64,000 nt of DNA from Dolomedes plantarius (GCA_907164885.2 OU015490.1:12140966-12204965); one strand, 5' to 3'. Shown: positions 44,330 through 56,889, numbered from the stretch's first letter. Program-made: numbers and translations. Notes: generated from the letters alone by a model not told the origin.

Positions 44330-45736
44330 TCATGGACAAAAAAATTAGCGCACCAAGAAGGAGTCGTCAAAATGAAACGAAATTTTACATGCGTAATAAC
44401 TACTTTGATATGAGTAAATGATAAGAAAATCCAAGAAAAAGGATAATTTATTTCAGAGAAAAAGGCAAAAGAACGGAGGAGTTAATACTCCGTTGGACCC
44501 CCTCTAGCGCGAATGCACGATGCGATATGATCGGACATTGAGTCATACAAGTTCTGTATGATGTCTTGAGACATTTCGTTCCATATTTGCTGTAACCTTG
44601 CCTCTAGTTCGTTCAAACTCGTGGGATGCCCAACTCGTCGTCCCAAATGATCCCAGATATGCTCGATTGGAGACAAATCTGGGGATCGGGCAGGCCAAGG
44701 AAGGGTAGTAACAGTGCGGAGACAGTCTTGTGACACCCTTGCCGTATGAGGACGAGCATTGTCTTGTTGAAAAATGGCTCCTGGGAGCCGTTACATGAGT
44801 GGCAACACATGTGGTTGCAGGATTTCATGAAGATACCGCTGGGCTGTCATGGTGCCACGGAACAATACTAGGGGTGACCGTGAATTGTAGGCAATGGCAC
44901 CCCATGCCATCACACCAGCTGTGGGAGCGATGTGTCGCTGAACAGCAAAGGCAGGATTGAAGCGTTCACCACGGGCTCTATACACACGAACACGATTGTC
45001 ATCACTGCTGAGATTGCATCTGGATTCGTCGCTAAAGACGACCTGGTTCCATTCCGCCGCAGTCCAGTTTCCTCGTGCGCAAAACTCCTAACGGAGGCGT
45101 CGATGGGTGGGCGTCAAGGGCAGCACACGTAATGGGCGCCGCGATACCAACTGTCCTTCAGCCAGGTGCCTTCGTATATTTCGAGAAGACACAGAGGCCC
45201 CTAGTGAAGGTGCTTCCTGTGCCTGGATGGCGGCCGATGAAGCAGTTGGCTGTACGCGTGCATTTCTTACGATGTGGCGGTCTTCTCGACAACTGGTCTG
45301 TCGAGGGCGTCCTGAGCCTGGTCTTCGTGTACATGACATCTCTCGAGTCCACTGGTCCCAACACCTTCTCACAACACGATCAGAGCGGTCTATTTGACGA
45401 GCTACTCGCCTAGCTGACCACCCAGCTTCCATCATCCCAACGATTCTCCCCCTCTCAAACTGCGACAACTGCTTATATTGTCTTCGAACACGGCGTAATG
45501 GCATGTCTATCTCAGCTCTTCCTTTGTAAATGATTCAGCACACTCAAAAAAGCTTTGGTAACCTGTTTTATACTCCACAGAGTACGATGTTCAACGCCCT
45601 CTACCGGCTATACGTAATGCGCAATCACGCTGCATTTCTAATCATTTGCATATCTCCCCGACATGTACCTTCATTGCAAGTTTCGTTACGATCCCGCAAT
45701 TATTTCTTGGTGCGCTAATTTTTTTGTCCATGAGTC
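44327..45736 (-). mobile_element. Tc1-like element, best-preserved coding copy
   Basis: Inverted ends of about 32 bp, CACTCATGGACAAAAAAATT followed by AGCGCACCAAGAA, nearly identical at both ends and flanked by TA of the same microsatellite. It is 1410 bp. A single minus-strand transposase frame fills most of the interior. High TIR identity and a frame broken only by two point-type stops suggest it is the youngest transposon in the window. Confidence 0.93.
44482..45504 (-). pseudogene. Tc1-like transposase, one frame with two internal stops
   Basis: One continuous minus-strand frame of 341 codons including the terminal stop. It starts MPLRRVRRQYKQLSQFERGR, carries an N-terminal helix-turn-helix (GWSARRVARQIDRSDRVVRR), the GRPR-type hook (GSGRPRQTS), VVFSDESRCNLSSDDNRVRV (first catalytic D), VMAWGAI, IFQQDNARPHTARVSQD (second D) and RSPDLSPIEHIWDHLGRR (E), ending CIRARGGPTEY. 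In-frame stops at 45088-45090 and 44791-44793 interrupt it; no frameshift is present. Only 32 residues separate the second D from E, against 34 in classical Tc1. Expected activity is TA-target cut-and-paste; this copy should be inactive. Confidence 0.93.

Positions 45737-45800
<64 letters not shown>
45737..45800. repeat. (TA)n, right part of the interrupted tract
   Basis: TA run following the right end of the element at 44327-45736. Confidence 0.95.
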
Positions 45801-45802
<2 letters not shown>

Positions 45803-45948
45803 CCCTAGGACTGTGTTTGCTGTAACGACGTATCGCCTTATGAATCTTGATTGTTTATGTATATAGTTTTTCTTTTTATATCTAATTATATAATCTTAAA
45901 GTATACATAGTATTGTGAATTTTTTGACGACTCTTTCATCGCTTACCA

Positions 45949-45965
45949 CACACACACACACACAC

Positions 45966-46028
<63 letters not shown>
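45949..46028. repeat. (CA)n(TA)n microsatellite
   Basis: Short CA run passing into about 60 bp of TA. Confidence 0.96.
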
Positions 46029-46034
<6 letters not shown>

Positions 46035-46169
46035 AAATTCGGAAGCATTAACCGTGAGACATTCGTCTTTTGTTATTAACTGCCAAGTCTTGCTGGCTAC
46101 TTTATTATGTGAGCACTATTTTTGCGAGCAAGCATTTCTCACTATCAGGGGACGACATGGTAACGACTA

Positions 46170-46246
46170 AGCCATATTTGGGATTTGAACTCAAGTTCAC
46201 TGCGTGGATGCTCACGACACTAACCACTATACCATGTGGGCGGCAG
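46170..46246 (-). mobile_element. tRNA-derived SINE head, second family
   Basis: The minus strand begins CCGCCCACATGGTATAGTGG with a perfect A box (TGGTATAGTGG) and has the B box GAGTTCAAATCCC about 37 bp later, the spacing of a tRNA gene. The acceptor ends do not pair well, so this is a tRNA-derived repeat rather than a functional tRNA. It differs from the CCCGAGGTAG family at 14-26 kb. The downstream body (toward 46060) is not clearly delimited. Confidence 0.6.
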
Positions 46247-46259
46247 GCTTAAAAATATA

Positions 46260-47150
46260 TCAAGAACTTGTATAACTTATAGCGCGTATTCAAATCAAGG
46301 AATGTTATTGAACAGAGGGTAGAAAATGACTTGAGTCACTAAATTTAAATTTTATTATTTTTAGGGCTTTAGTTTTAACACTTAAATATATGATATGGTA
46401 AATAAATTCGAAAAATACTATGAGGTTAGTTGTGTGGAGGCTGTAAATGGGATGCCAGTAACAAACTGGTGGAACATTTCCATATAATAGCTGGTACGAA
46501 ACACAACTGCGTGATGCTGGGCTTTTTTATTATTTGAAATAGTAATCGACTGGATGCATTAAAAGAAAATATAACAGAAAGGTATGTCAGATGAAAATAT
46601 TTTTCAGAAGATAAAAATATCTCTATTGACAAAGATGGAATATAGGCGTTTAGAATAAAGAATTAAACATCACAAAGTTAAATATTAATCTAACTAGAAA
46701 CGGTGAGAAATTTATTAGTTTTCACTTTTTCTATGTCAGTTAATGAAACTACATGTTTAACTATTCTGTGTGAGTAATGTTTCTACCTGAGTAATGTAAC
46801 TATGTATTTAACTATTAATAGCTAGCAAATACTTCCTCAGTATATAGCCTTAGAGAAGAGCTGTATAACAAAAGATTTACTCACTCATGGAGTCTTAGTA
46901 AATAAAGACAGTGGAGCAGCCGAAGATATAGAAACAAGAAAGGCTGGTGCAGTGAATTGTTTCGTTGATATGGTTGATTAATGAGAACATTTAACCTAAA
47001 TTTGAAAAAAAAAATTATTTAGGTCTTTAATCAAAAGCACTCTACTTTATGTCTCTAAAAACTGGAAATTAACCAAAACGCATAATGAAAAATTGAATAT
47101 ATAGCCAACTAAGTGACGTAAAAAAAGGGAAATTCTTATTAATAAATGAA
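46260..47150. other. AT-rich stretch without recognisable features
   Basis: No supported gene or element end. Confidence 0.5.
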
Positions 47151-47151
47151 C

Positions 47152-48251
47152 CCGTAGTTTGAAGAAGGGAACAAGCGCCAAAAATATGATTTATTTTTCC
47201 CGCCAAACCGTCATTTAGATACAGACGCTCCTTCTAAGCTGTAAAAAGGATTGAAATCACTCACATACTGGTGTAATCGGACCCGGCAATATTTGTCAGT
47301 TTGGAGAATGGAACATAACCTGGTTTCATTTCCTTCTTCAAATTATTGATACCGTGTTTGGCCAGACTGGTGCTGTTGTCGCGCTGTTTTACAGCTGAGA
47401 AAATTCTAGATATATGTGTTCTGCATGCACGATATGAAAACATATTATACCAATTTCTACGCTTATGCAGAGTGAGAAGCTAAACGTGGACTTGAAGAAG
47501 TTTGTAGCAGGTTGAGGTTGAAAATTAAAAATATACACCCTGAGATTAAAGAACTTCACATATGCAGTAACCTCTGCGGAGGTCAAAATAGCAACAACAC
47601 TCTTGTGCACTTTTCTCTTGCACTGGTTAATGCTGGGCTATTTAGAAAAAATTATCAGTAATTCCCAGTACGAGGGCCGCATTCCTGCAATGTTATCGCA
47701 TATTTGGGATTTCTAAAAGGAAATTCCGCCGAATGGATAGAATTTGCACAGCGCACTAATACATTGATTTAATTCAACTCTCTATGAAGAAAGGATTCAA
47801 TGTTATTCAAATCGCCGCAGAATGTATCCTAGACTTAAAGAACTGGTGGCCTAAGCTCTATAAAAGAACGGCAAAACCCCTAGAAAAGTCCATATTTTCT
47901 ATTTCGAAATACAGACAGTTAGAATACTCCTTGCCAAACAGTTATCTAACAATATCAGAGTTCATTCACGGTTTGTCGAAACATAAATTTTTGATCAAAA
48001 CGACAAACATAGGAATACTCCATATTCCAGTAGTAAAAGCTTACAATGAAAAATTCCAGTGCGAGACAAGAAATTCAAGAATATTGGAAAGATAGTTATT
48101 CACATTCCACATAAGTACAAACCATTTTATGAAGAAGTTTTCATGAGATCAACTACTGCGAAAAATAAATAATAAATTAGAAAAGTATGATTTTTTTTTA
48201 AAATTTCCTACGAAAGATGTTTTTGGATTCGTTCCCTTCTTCAAACTGGTG
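47152..48251. mobile_element. Inverted-repeat unit of unknown class
   Basis: GTTTGAAGAAGGGAAC at 47157-47172 is perfectly inverted at 48231-48246, with flanking AACCCGTA and TACCACCAGT-like extensions. The 1.1-kb interior includes an unidentified plus-strand frame (47784-48095). Target duplication is not evident. It could be a DNA transposon with short TIRs, or two inverted copies of a retroelement terminal motif. I cannot decide from sequence alone. Confidence 0.45.
47784..48165 (+). pseudogene. Unidentified frame inside the inverted-repeat unit
   Basis: A 103-codon frame starts MKKGFNVIQIAAECILDLKN and contains WWPKLYKRTAKPL and LPNSYLTISEFIHGLSKHKF. After a one-base shift near 48060 an adjoining frame continues IVIHIPHKYKPFYEEVFMRS to a stop near 48165. 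The continuity of protein-like sequence over two frames suggests a decayed gene, possibly the end of an element protein. I do not recognise the family. No catalytic motif is evident. Confidence 0.35.
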
Positions 48252-48259
48252 GTTTAAAT

Positions 48260-49580
48260 ATGATATCAAATGATGATTTATATAAGAAATCAAAACTAAA
48301 ATCAATTAAACAGGTACCTAGCCATAAAAGGTATAAATGACCCGAACAATTCCGAGAATGCCATACAGTGTCATATTCCTAAGATGACACTTTCCTGGAT
48401 ACCCGTGGAAGGATATTCTCATGGGATAACCAGAATGTCCTTCGAAAAGAATTATGGTGCTTGAGAGAAATCAGGCAGGTGTGGTGGTTGGGGGTTGGTG
48501 GGGGAGCTGGATAGAAGGGAGAGTCGCTCTAAGGAAAGAACTTAAGTAGTGTCAAAGACTTAAGTAATCGCCTTATCTGTCACCAGTCAGGATTAGTCCT
48601 AATCATAATAATGAAGAACTACTTTTTTTTACTTACACATTTCCGTAAAATACTTTGAAAATCCTATACAATTGATTTTATTGACATTTCAAGCGTAATA
48701 CGTTATTCGGGGGTTTTCTTTATTATTTTCTGCTGTCTTAGCAGGCTTAATGGACAAACATCCTTAGGCACAATACTTATTAAAACGCACAGTAAAATCA
48801 CTGATGTCAAACTAACCTAACAAAATTGACCTTTACAAAAGAGACACAATTTACAATATGTTGGCAAAAAATATTCTGGCCTGCCAATGACGGAAGTAGA
48901 TATGTTTTGCAGTCAAAGCCAAAATGACGAGAAGGTAATCAGCGTTCATCGTTTCACCAGTAAATAAAAAGAGTCCAATAAAAAGATCATTATTCATTGA
49001 TCTGTCGTTGGAGCATTTATGAAAAATATATGCCAGTTATACAAACAACGGATTTTTATATATATCTAAATTTTTATCGCTAATCTGGTAACCCTGTGCA
49101 TACAAGCATTTGTTTATGTATATTTTTATTTTTAAGTAGGTTCTGAACGAGTACAACACACTGTGTCAATTTTTGTAGCAGCAAAAGTTTGTCAAAATTA
49201 ACATCATGTAGTTTATTACAGATACGGGAATGTAACGTTTAAGTACTTTACCAGAGAAGCGTAGACGAACTTATAAAATCCATATATCACGTGCACAAAA
49301 AATAGATAATCCGTGAAATACCTGAGAAAAAGCGAGCCAAAACGACCACAAATCAAAAAGTAGTATATTTAAAGTTTGTCAGTTTAAAATAAATGAAACA
49401 GTGGAATGAGATTTTTGTGAGATACGCGTTGACCGCGTAATGAAAGGGATAAAATATGGTTTGACTGCATGCATTCCAGATATGGGAAAATATTGTATTT
49501 AAAAATAGAAGATTAAGTTCTTTACCTAACGGTTAAATATTCAAACATACATCGCTGGCTTTTTTCTCTATCAATGGCAT
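48260..49580. other. Mostly featureless stretch; possible SINE scrap
   Basis: Around 48400-48480, GGATACCCGTGGAAGGATAT and CCAGAATGTCCTTC recall the body of the 14-26 kb SINE family, but the match is too short to be sure. The rest is AT-rich without features. Confidence 0.4.
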
Positions 49581-49584
49581 TTTA

Positions 49585-49802
<218 letters not shown>

Positions 49803-49809
49803 TAAATTT

Positions 49810-51495
49810 CTAAAATGTAAAATCGTAAGTGATATGAATGTATAAAATAAAAATTATATAAAGATAAAAAACATCTTATGTTTTATATATAAAGACATTT
49901 GTTCCCTATATATGTCTATTAAATACATAAGTATATTTAAAATAACTAGAAATTTATTCTTATTTTGAAATAAAAATTAATAGTAATTACCTAAAGTTTC
50001 TTCATAAAAATATATGCTATCCGTCATGGAATTTATATAATTAATAATTTATACTGATTTTTAATTTTATAATTAATATTGATTGCATAAATTTTCTTCA
50101 TAAAATATATGGTATCATACAGGAAATTTGTACAATTTAAATTTGAAGTTTTACTGTTATTTAATAATTAAAGTGGTGTGTAGAATAGTTCTCAAATAGT
50201 ATATAAAATTTTTATTTGCTATATTCTTAGTTTTTCAGCTTTGCATGCGTTGGCCCGGAAAAGGTAGATAAAATTTCCAGTGTATTCCCTGCATTTTGTT
50301 AATCAGCGTAATATGATCCTTACTGACTTTGATCGATCATTTAAGTAACCTTAGATACTCCCTTCTCTTCGGAGTATGCAATTAAAACCTTCTTAAGACC
50401 TCCACTTCATTTTAAGTGGATAAGGAAGGAAGCTAAAGTTAGTGACTCAGTGCATTAAGGCTTTCTTGTACAGCAAAATAAAAATGTAGTTTTCACTTTT
50501 TAAGGGAAATTTAAGTAGATATTATACTTCTACTTTTCTGGCCCAAAGTATGCAATGATTTCTTTTTATAACATCTCTATTTCATGAGTTGCTATTTGAT
50601 ATTTCTAAGTTATCCTAAAAATATATAATTTATTTAAATTTTTCACTCCTAAATTACTCGAACAGTGTAGCTTTTGCAGATAATTCTATATATACAATTA
50701 AATGGAGTGATTGTTTAGAATCCCATATATCTGTACCATTTACGAAAATAAATAAATATTCTTTCTGTTCTTTCAAAAGGACATTGTCAGATTTATGCAA
50801 ATTGCGAAAAATATTGCTAAAATGCATGTTAATTGTGGCTTGTTTATATAATTTTCTAATTCTTTGATCTTAAGTACATTTAATGAGATTATTTTCTCAT
50901 CAGAAAAAATAATTCTAATTTGAAAAGTATAAAATAAAGAATAAAATAAGTGTTTTTATCTACAATTATTATGCAAAAAGAAAAATTTGAATATATATAT
51001 ATATATAGTCAAAGTAACAACATTGAAATTCCCCCTTTGTCTTTAAATTTGCTTTTAACCCTTAGAAACGCAAAGAAGATTCCTTTAATGCATCAGTATA
51101 AAAAAATTATAGTACACCTTGAGACGATCTAAGCTAGTCTAACAATTTATCTAACTTTAACTTAAAATCACACTAAGTTAAATAAAATATCCAGTAAAAA
51201 TCAATTTCAAAATTCATGGAATCAAATTTCTGATATCCGTACTTCTTAATTATTAATAACATGGAATCTAAAAACTGACATGTACACATTCTGTAGCATT
51301 TTATATACATACTTTGGCATCTGAATATCATAGAAATTGTACACAGGTGACTCTCAAATACTGTTTTCTACTCATACATGTGTTATTGTAATTTGTAAAC
51401 ATATTTAGTATTTATATTTAGTGAGATGTCAAACATCTAGCGTAATTTTTACTTTAAGGGCGATAGCTTATTTTTTGTATAAAAACTTTCTTTCT
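49810..51495. other. AT-rich stretch without recognisable features
   Basis: No supported gene, terminus or long repeat. Confidence 0.55.
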
Positions 51496-51504
51496 ATATA
51501 TATA

Positions 51505-51954
51505 TGACGAGCTCGCTACTTACACCCTTCCCAGTACGTCGTCTTACATCCAAGCTTTACTCCTTACATCTATCTCTACATAATTATTCACGTTATAGCA
51601 GTCAATGAATTAAAAGGCCGGTGGCAAAGAACTACAATTAATATATCGAACATCGTTTATTTCCAAAATCTTAAGCTACCTGATTCAATCTGATAAATTA
51701 AATCCAAGAGTCGTCAAGCTCCCAAGCGACGCGTGACTGTCTTAATCAAGAGTTTCCCGCCGTCTGATTAAACGCTATTGTTTTTCTGCCATCCAAAGCC
51801 ACCGCGCATGCCCACATGATCTCTGTGACGCATACACCGGAGATGAACCATGGGCGGGGCCACAGATGTCAGTCAATCCAAAGGGAATTCCCCCGATTTC
51901 TCTCGATGTATTTCGAACCAAGATATGAGAATAGTGGTGAATTACGCCACGACA
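51505..51954 (-). mobile_element. Solo LTR, 450 bp
   Basis: Bounded by TGACGAGCTC and GCCACGACA (TG...CA, short imperfect inverted ends), with ATATA on both sides (51500-51504 and 51955-51959) as a possible 5-bp target duplication. It is clearly GC-richer than its flanks. On the minus strand a polyadenylation signal GGAAATAAACG lies about 150 bp before the 3' end, matching U3-R-U5 order; no TATA box is obvious. No internal retroelement sequence or second LTR is nearby. The retroelement clade is unknown. Confidence 0.58.
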
Positions 51955-52018
51955 ATATATTAATTACTAAGCCCCCTTCAAATTTAGAATAATCATTCTT
52001 TTCCCACTAAATCCTATA

Positions 52019-52373
<355 letters not shown>

Positions 52374-52379
52374 TTAAAT

Positions 52380-53204
52380 GATTAATACGATCGATAAATA
52401 CAGCGTTTGCAACAGATTTTCTGCAGAAACCCTAAAACAGACTTTGCACAAAACATGAAACAGATCTCGTACAAAAGATACAAGTGGCAGAGGTCATTAT
52501 TCAAGCCATGGTCAGTCATTAATAAATTGTTAAAACTTAATAACTTCAGTAACCTCTGCAGATTAGGCTTTTAGTTGCATCGACTGACGAATAAGGACCA
52601 CACTAAGATCCAAACTTGTGAATTTTCCCATTTTATCGGTTTTGAACCAAAAGATTTCCTCCCTGAGAAAGTAAATAATTATAAGAATTTCTTGCGTAAT
52701 TATCACTTTTTATTCAAGAGAAAAAAATACATTTTGGAGACCGTTGGCTCCCTTTAATTAGGGATTCAATGACGAATGTTTTCGAATAGCCCGTTGTTAA
52801 AACTATTTTCCAAGATTAATATTAAATTACTTTAAATGGTACGTTACTGATTTAGTTGAAAACGCTTTAAGACTTCAAGGCGAACAGAACCGGGTTTGAA
52901 CTAAGGTATATGAAAAATTCAGAAACAGATAAAGCTTTTGCATGAAATCATATTTTAACATTTAGGAAAATTAATTGCTTCTCTTGACAACTGATTATGC
53001 CCTTTTTCATATAATGTTGCTCTTAGGCTTTATCTCACTTATTTCCTATTTGAACTTTACAGAGTACCTTGAAATTTTAAAATATACAATGAGGTTTTAG
53101 ACACAAAAGAAATCAATTTGCCTCAATTTAGTGTCATCTCTAAACTTTGTAACTCTCCAAATATCTATAAAAGCATTTATTAGATACTAAAGGAGAGTGA
53201 AAAA
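52380..53204. other. AT-rich stretch without recognisable features
   Basis: A 60-codon plus-strand frame at 52575-52757 shows no motif. Nothing else seen. Confidence 0.5.
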
Positions 53205-53425
53205 TCATTTATAATTAATTTCCATTAAAAATACTAAAACGTTGTCTGTGGGATACATAAAAAGAAGATCATCAGTAGGTAATCATAAACTTTAATAGCA
53301 TAATTTCCTTAACATATGGCCATTTATAATCAATTAATTTTGAGGAAAACGTTGTCTGTAGTTTGCATAAAGAACACAAGACCATCAGTAAGCAACTATA
53401 AATTTTAATAGCATAATTTATTTAA
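53205..53425. repeat. ~110-bp tandem duplication
   Basis: AAAACGTTGTCTGT occurs at 53236 and 53346, each followed by ACATAAA/GCATAAAG, ATCATCAGTA and TTTAATAGCATAATTT. Moderately diverged. Confidence 0.88.
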
Positions 53426-54414
53426 CTAAAAAAAGTTAATATGCATTCAAACGTAAGAATTCATTTTAGTTTGCTCAGCTGTTCACCCATATTTTTTTTA
53501 CAGTACACGAATCTAACATACATTTCTAAAATTTAAATATTATTAAAACCTTGAGCTTCTTCTTCGAGTTAATAAATTATAAATTTTCTTCGCAATACAA
53601 TTCTTATTTGCTTAAACTTTGAAAAACTTAAATAAATTGCAAAATATACCTATTTATTTTGTTTTTAATTACTTATTTCCACTACGTTTAAGCAAGAATG
53701 GTATTTTTCGTAAGGAAATGCTAACTAGATTCATCAATTTATGTACTTTCCTCATTAACTACAAATAATTACCAAATTTCAGTTCACAAAAGTACTTTTT
53801 GTATTTTGCAAATATACTCATCTTTTTTTCATATGATAAAAGACAGGATTGCTTTTTTCCTCTGCAGTTACAGAAAAAAAATTTATTTTATCCAATGTCT
53901 GTAAAGTAAAAGAACATGTTTCTAAATAGAAAAAAAAATCTCTAAAATATTAGTAGAAGGAATAAAAAATAAATGTTATTCATAATCTTTGTGAGAATTT
54001 TTTTTTTGAAGCTAACAACTTTTGACAACTTTGTTTTCTGTTTAGAACAGCGAAATCAAACCTGAAATCGTTTATTCTTTCGAACTATAAATAAAAAAAC
54101 TTGCAAACTTACTTTTTTAAGTTACAATAATGGCTAAGAGAAAAAATAACGTCTGAATGGAATTTTTCGACTTCGTTTCTTTTATACGAGATTATTTTAG
54201 TGAATTTATCAATATTATCGAATACAAGAACAATAAAAGAAATATATAAGTGAGATACGTTATCCATGAGAGAGAAATGTTTCTGAGTATTAAAACTAAA
54301 AATAATTCATTTGTGTTACTGCATTTATATACATGCAATTGATTCATATAGTTGTTTCTGCAAAATATATTTTACTATTTCATTTGTCCTGTTTAACTTT
54401 CTTACTCACCCGTA

Positions 54415-54417
<3 letters not shown>
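53426..54417. other. AT-rich stretch without recognisable features
   Basis: No gene or element end found. Confidence 0.55.

Positions 54418-54470
<53 letters not shown>
54418..54470. repeat. (TA)n microsatellite
   Basis: About 50 bp of pure TA. Confidence 0.96.
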
Positions 54471-54473
<3 letters not shown>

Positions 54474-54479
54474 TGCAAA

Positions 54480-55299
54480 GATAATTCTACTGCTGATGTA
54501 ATGAATGTAAAAGACCTCACGCAAATGTGGGGTGGGGTGTATTTGAATATAGAAGAGAAGGTTATTAAATTTTAATGTATATTTTGACAGCAATTGTAAA
54601 AAAAAAATTCTTAGTTTGGAAAGTAAATGGTAAGTTAAAACTCTTACATTCCAATAAAATGAAATGCACACAGTTCAATTTAAATTTACTGATAGAAAAT
54701 TATGAAATAAAAATTATCATTTTCTATAGATTGACACAAAGGTATAATTTTCTATACAAATATATCAAAATTTTCTGTACATTGACACAAACAAAGGGCG
54801 TGTTATCATGTTACTGCTAACGTAATATAACACAAGAATCAGTGTAATTGTCTAAAAAAACAATAGAAATATATACTCTAAAATACTGATTTGTAGCCCA
54901 AAATAAGTTGCTTCCTACTGAACCATATTATATACACACTATTTGTTTAATATTTTTTTTCAACTTAATATGAAACTCATTTAAACTTAGTCTACTTTCA
55001 AAAGGCAAATTCTTAAGTAACACCGCAGTCTTATTAAATTATTGTGACTAATTTCATTAACTTGAAATCTTCATTATACACCTCCAAAAGCTTACAGCGA
55101 AATTCAAAAGATACGCTCGCTGACTGCTTCAAATGTTTATAAAACTTCGAAAATAAAACCTTAATTATTCTCTGAACTAATTTTTACGTGAAATAGTATT
55201 CACGATTGTCAATAGACCTGAATGTCTTAACACAGAAACTCGATGCTCGGATACATTTGAATTAGGGTTCCGAGTTTGAAGATTAAATACAGGGAAATG
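54480..55299. other. AT-rich stretch without recognisable features
   Basis: No supported gene, repeat or terminus. Confidence 0.5.
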
Positions 55300-55860
55300 C
55301 ATAGCTTTAATCAAAGCATACACTAATGTGATTGTAGACTTTTAAATCGTTCTATATTCTCTGACACAAAGAGAATCAATATTCTTTCAAAAGTTAGTAT
55401 TACAATTTCACATTTGCCTTTCGATTCCTGAGAGAACAGACAATTGTATTAATGTCGCCGTAAAGTCAAAAATGCTCAAACTGATCACAGTCACAGTGAA
55501 ATCCAGCTGTGGCATTAGACTTTTATCACACTTAAGGTTGCCATGATAGCTTTTTCAAAACTAAAATTTGTGAGTGAAGAACCACAATCATAGCGTTTCT
55601 TATCCCGGACACATTTAATGTACTAACAGTAGTAAGATTAATTGATACTTAGCTTTAATCAGAGCATCGAATAATATGATTTAGACTATAAAATCACTCC
55701 AAATTCTCTGCCTCACAAATCAATATTTCAATTTTACATTTGTCTTTAGATTTTCGAGGGAACAAACATGATATTTTTTTCAAAACTAGAAGTTGTGAGT
55801 GAAAAAACCCAGACATTGCGTTCGTAATCCCAGACTCGTTTAAAATCTTTTAATAAGCGC
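55300..55860. repeat. ~345-bp direct duplication, second copy internally deleted
   Basis: TAGCTTTAATCA(A/G)AGCAT begins each copy (about 55303 and 55650). Both contain ATTCTCTG.C.CA, AATCAATATT, TTTCAAAACTA.AA.TTGTG and AGTGAA(G/A)AA.C..A. Copy 2 lacks about 110 bp present in copy 1 (around 55430-55540). Confidence 0.75.
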
Positions 55861-55917
55861 TGGCAGTAAAACTAATCAATTCAGATTCATTGAAAATAAT
55901 GCTCATTATTTTAGTAT

Positions 55918-56310
55918 CACCGGTGGCTATGGGCTTAACCCTTTCAGGGGCAACAACCTCTCCCGTTTGTACGGTACAGATTTTTCCCCCGATTTTTTTA
56001 ACCTAAAGAATCTTGAAAATTTTTCCAATCAAAGGTTGCAAAATGTTTTTACTTCCTTAAATTGCTACCAGATGGCATGACTAACCATTTTTCTGCTCAT
56101 TGAACTGGAATACATTGAATGCAATTGAAAATAAGACTAGATTTAGGCGTTTGCACTGTGCAAACGGCGCCCCTCAAAGGGTTAAGGAATTAACTTCCCA
56201 TATCGGGAGTAACAGTTTGATTCCCGCATAAGACTTAGTTGTAATCTGGGGAACTCGTTAGGGTTGCACCTGCAATAAGAACCTCATCTACACAGAGGAG
56301 CTAAAGTCCA
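55918..56310 (+). mobile_element. tRNA-headed SINE interrupted by a TTAA MITE
   Basis: CCGGTGGCTATGGGC before the MITE joins, through TTAA, to GGAATTAACTTCCCATATCG after it. With the MITE removed, the sequence gives an A-box-like GGTGGCTATGGG and, about 40 bp later, the B box AGTTTGATTCCCG, matching tRNA spacing. The body continues to about 56310 (CATCTACACAGAGGAGC). It is a different SINE family from that at 14-26 kb. The MITE is the later insertion. Confidence 0.6.
55939..56181. mobile_element. 243-bp piggyBac-type MITE
   Basis: Ends CCCTTTCAGGGGC and GCCCCTCAAAGGG are inverted with one mismatch, with TTAA on both sides (55935-55938 and 56182-56185). The CCC(T)TT-type end with TTAA target is typical of piggyBac-like elements. 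No coding capacity. Confidence 0.88.
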
Positions 56311-56542
56311 TCGCTGGTGTAATCGTTTTATTATTTTTTATTTTGAATGTTTATGTGTTTGTTTCCTACCTTGTCTTCATATGTACACCAGACTGGGGTC
56401 ACAGATAGTCGCCAAGGACATTAGAAATATCATTTCAATAAATTCAACTTGTATTTCAAAAGAAACATTCCTTATTATCAAAATCATATTATAAGACAAA
56501 CAAAAAATGTTGATTTTGTTTGGTGAAAACAAACAAAAAATG

Positions 56543-56885
56543 TGGGTGGCCCAGTTGGCAAGAGCAGCGAGCCAGTGATCTGAACGTTTCTGGTTCGATA
56601 CTCGTCGCTGCAAATCCACCACTGCAATCTCGTGTTCACTAATGGTGGCCGGAACACGTAAAATCTGTCGTGGCTTCAATATCCTCCAAGTTCTCAAATT
56701 TACCTCTAGTGGTGCGGGGTCAAGTGCCCCGGTTTCGTCACTTGACTCGTTTCAAAATTACGGGACCGGTCATTTAGCCAAGCCAGACTCGGACCCTGGT
56801 GGTGCTAATTCAAAACAGGAGCCGCCCCTTTCAGTCCAACAGCTTATTAGGACGTGGTGAATGGAACCTCCAACAACAACAAAAA
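56543..56885 (+). mobile_element. tRNA-headed SINE, third type, with CAA-rich tail
   Basis: The head GTGGGTGGCCCAGTTGGCAA contains a perfect A box (TGGCCCAGTTGG), and TTTCTGGTTCGATACTCG is a good B box at tRNA-like spacing. A GC-richer body follows (CTCTAGTGGTGCGGGGTCAA, GGACCCTGGTGGTGCTAATT), and the element ends TCCAACAACAACAAAAAG. About 340 bp and apparently complete. RNA polymerase III promoter boxes and a simple 3' tail support SINE status. Confidence 0.75.
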
Positions 56886-56889
56886 GTTC

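Noticed and set aside
45075..45413. Plus-strand frames of 96-112 codons over the 44-45.5 kb Tc1 element
   Set aside because: Antisense shadows of the minus-strand transposase, whose motifs are unmistakable.
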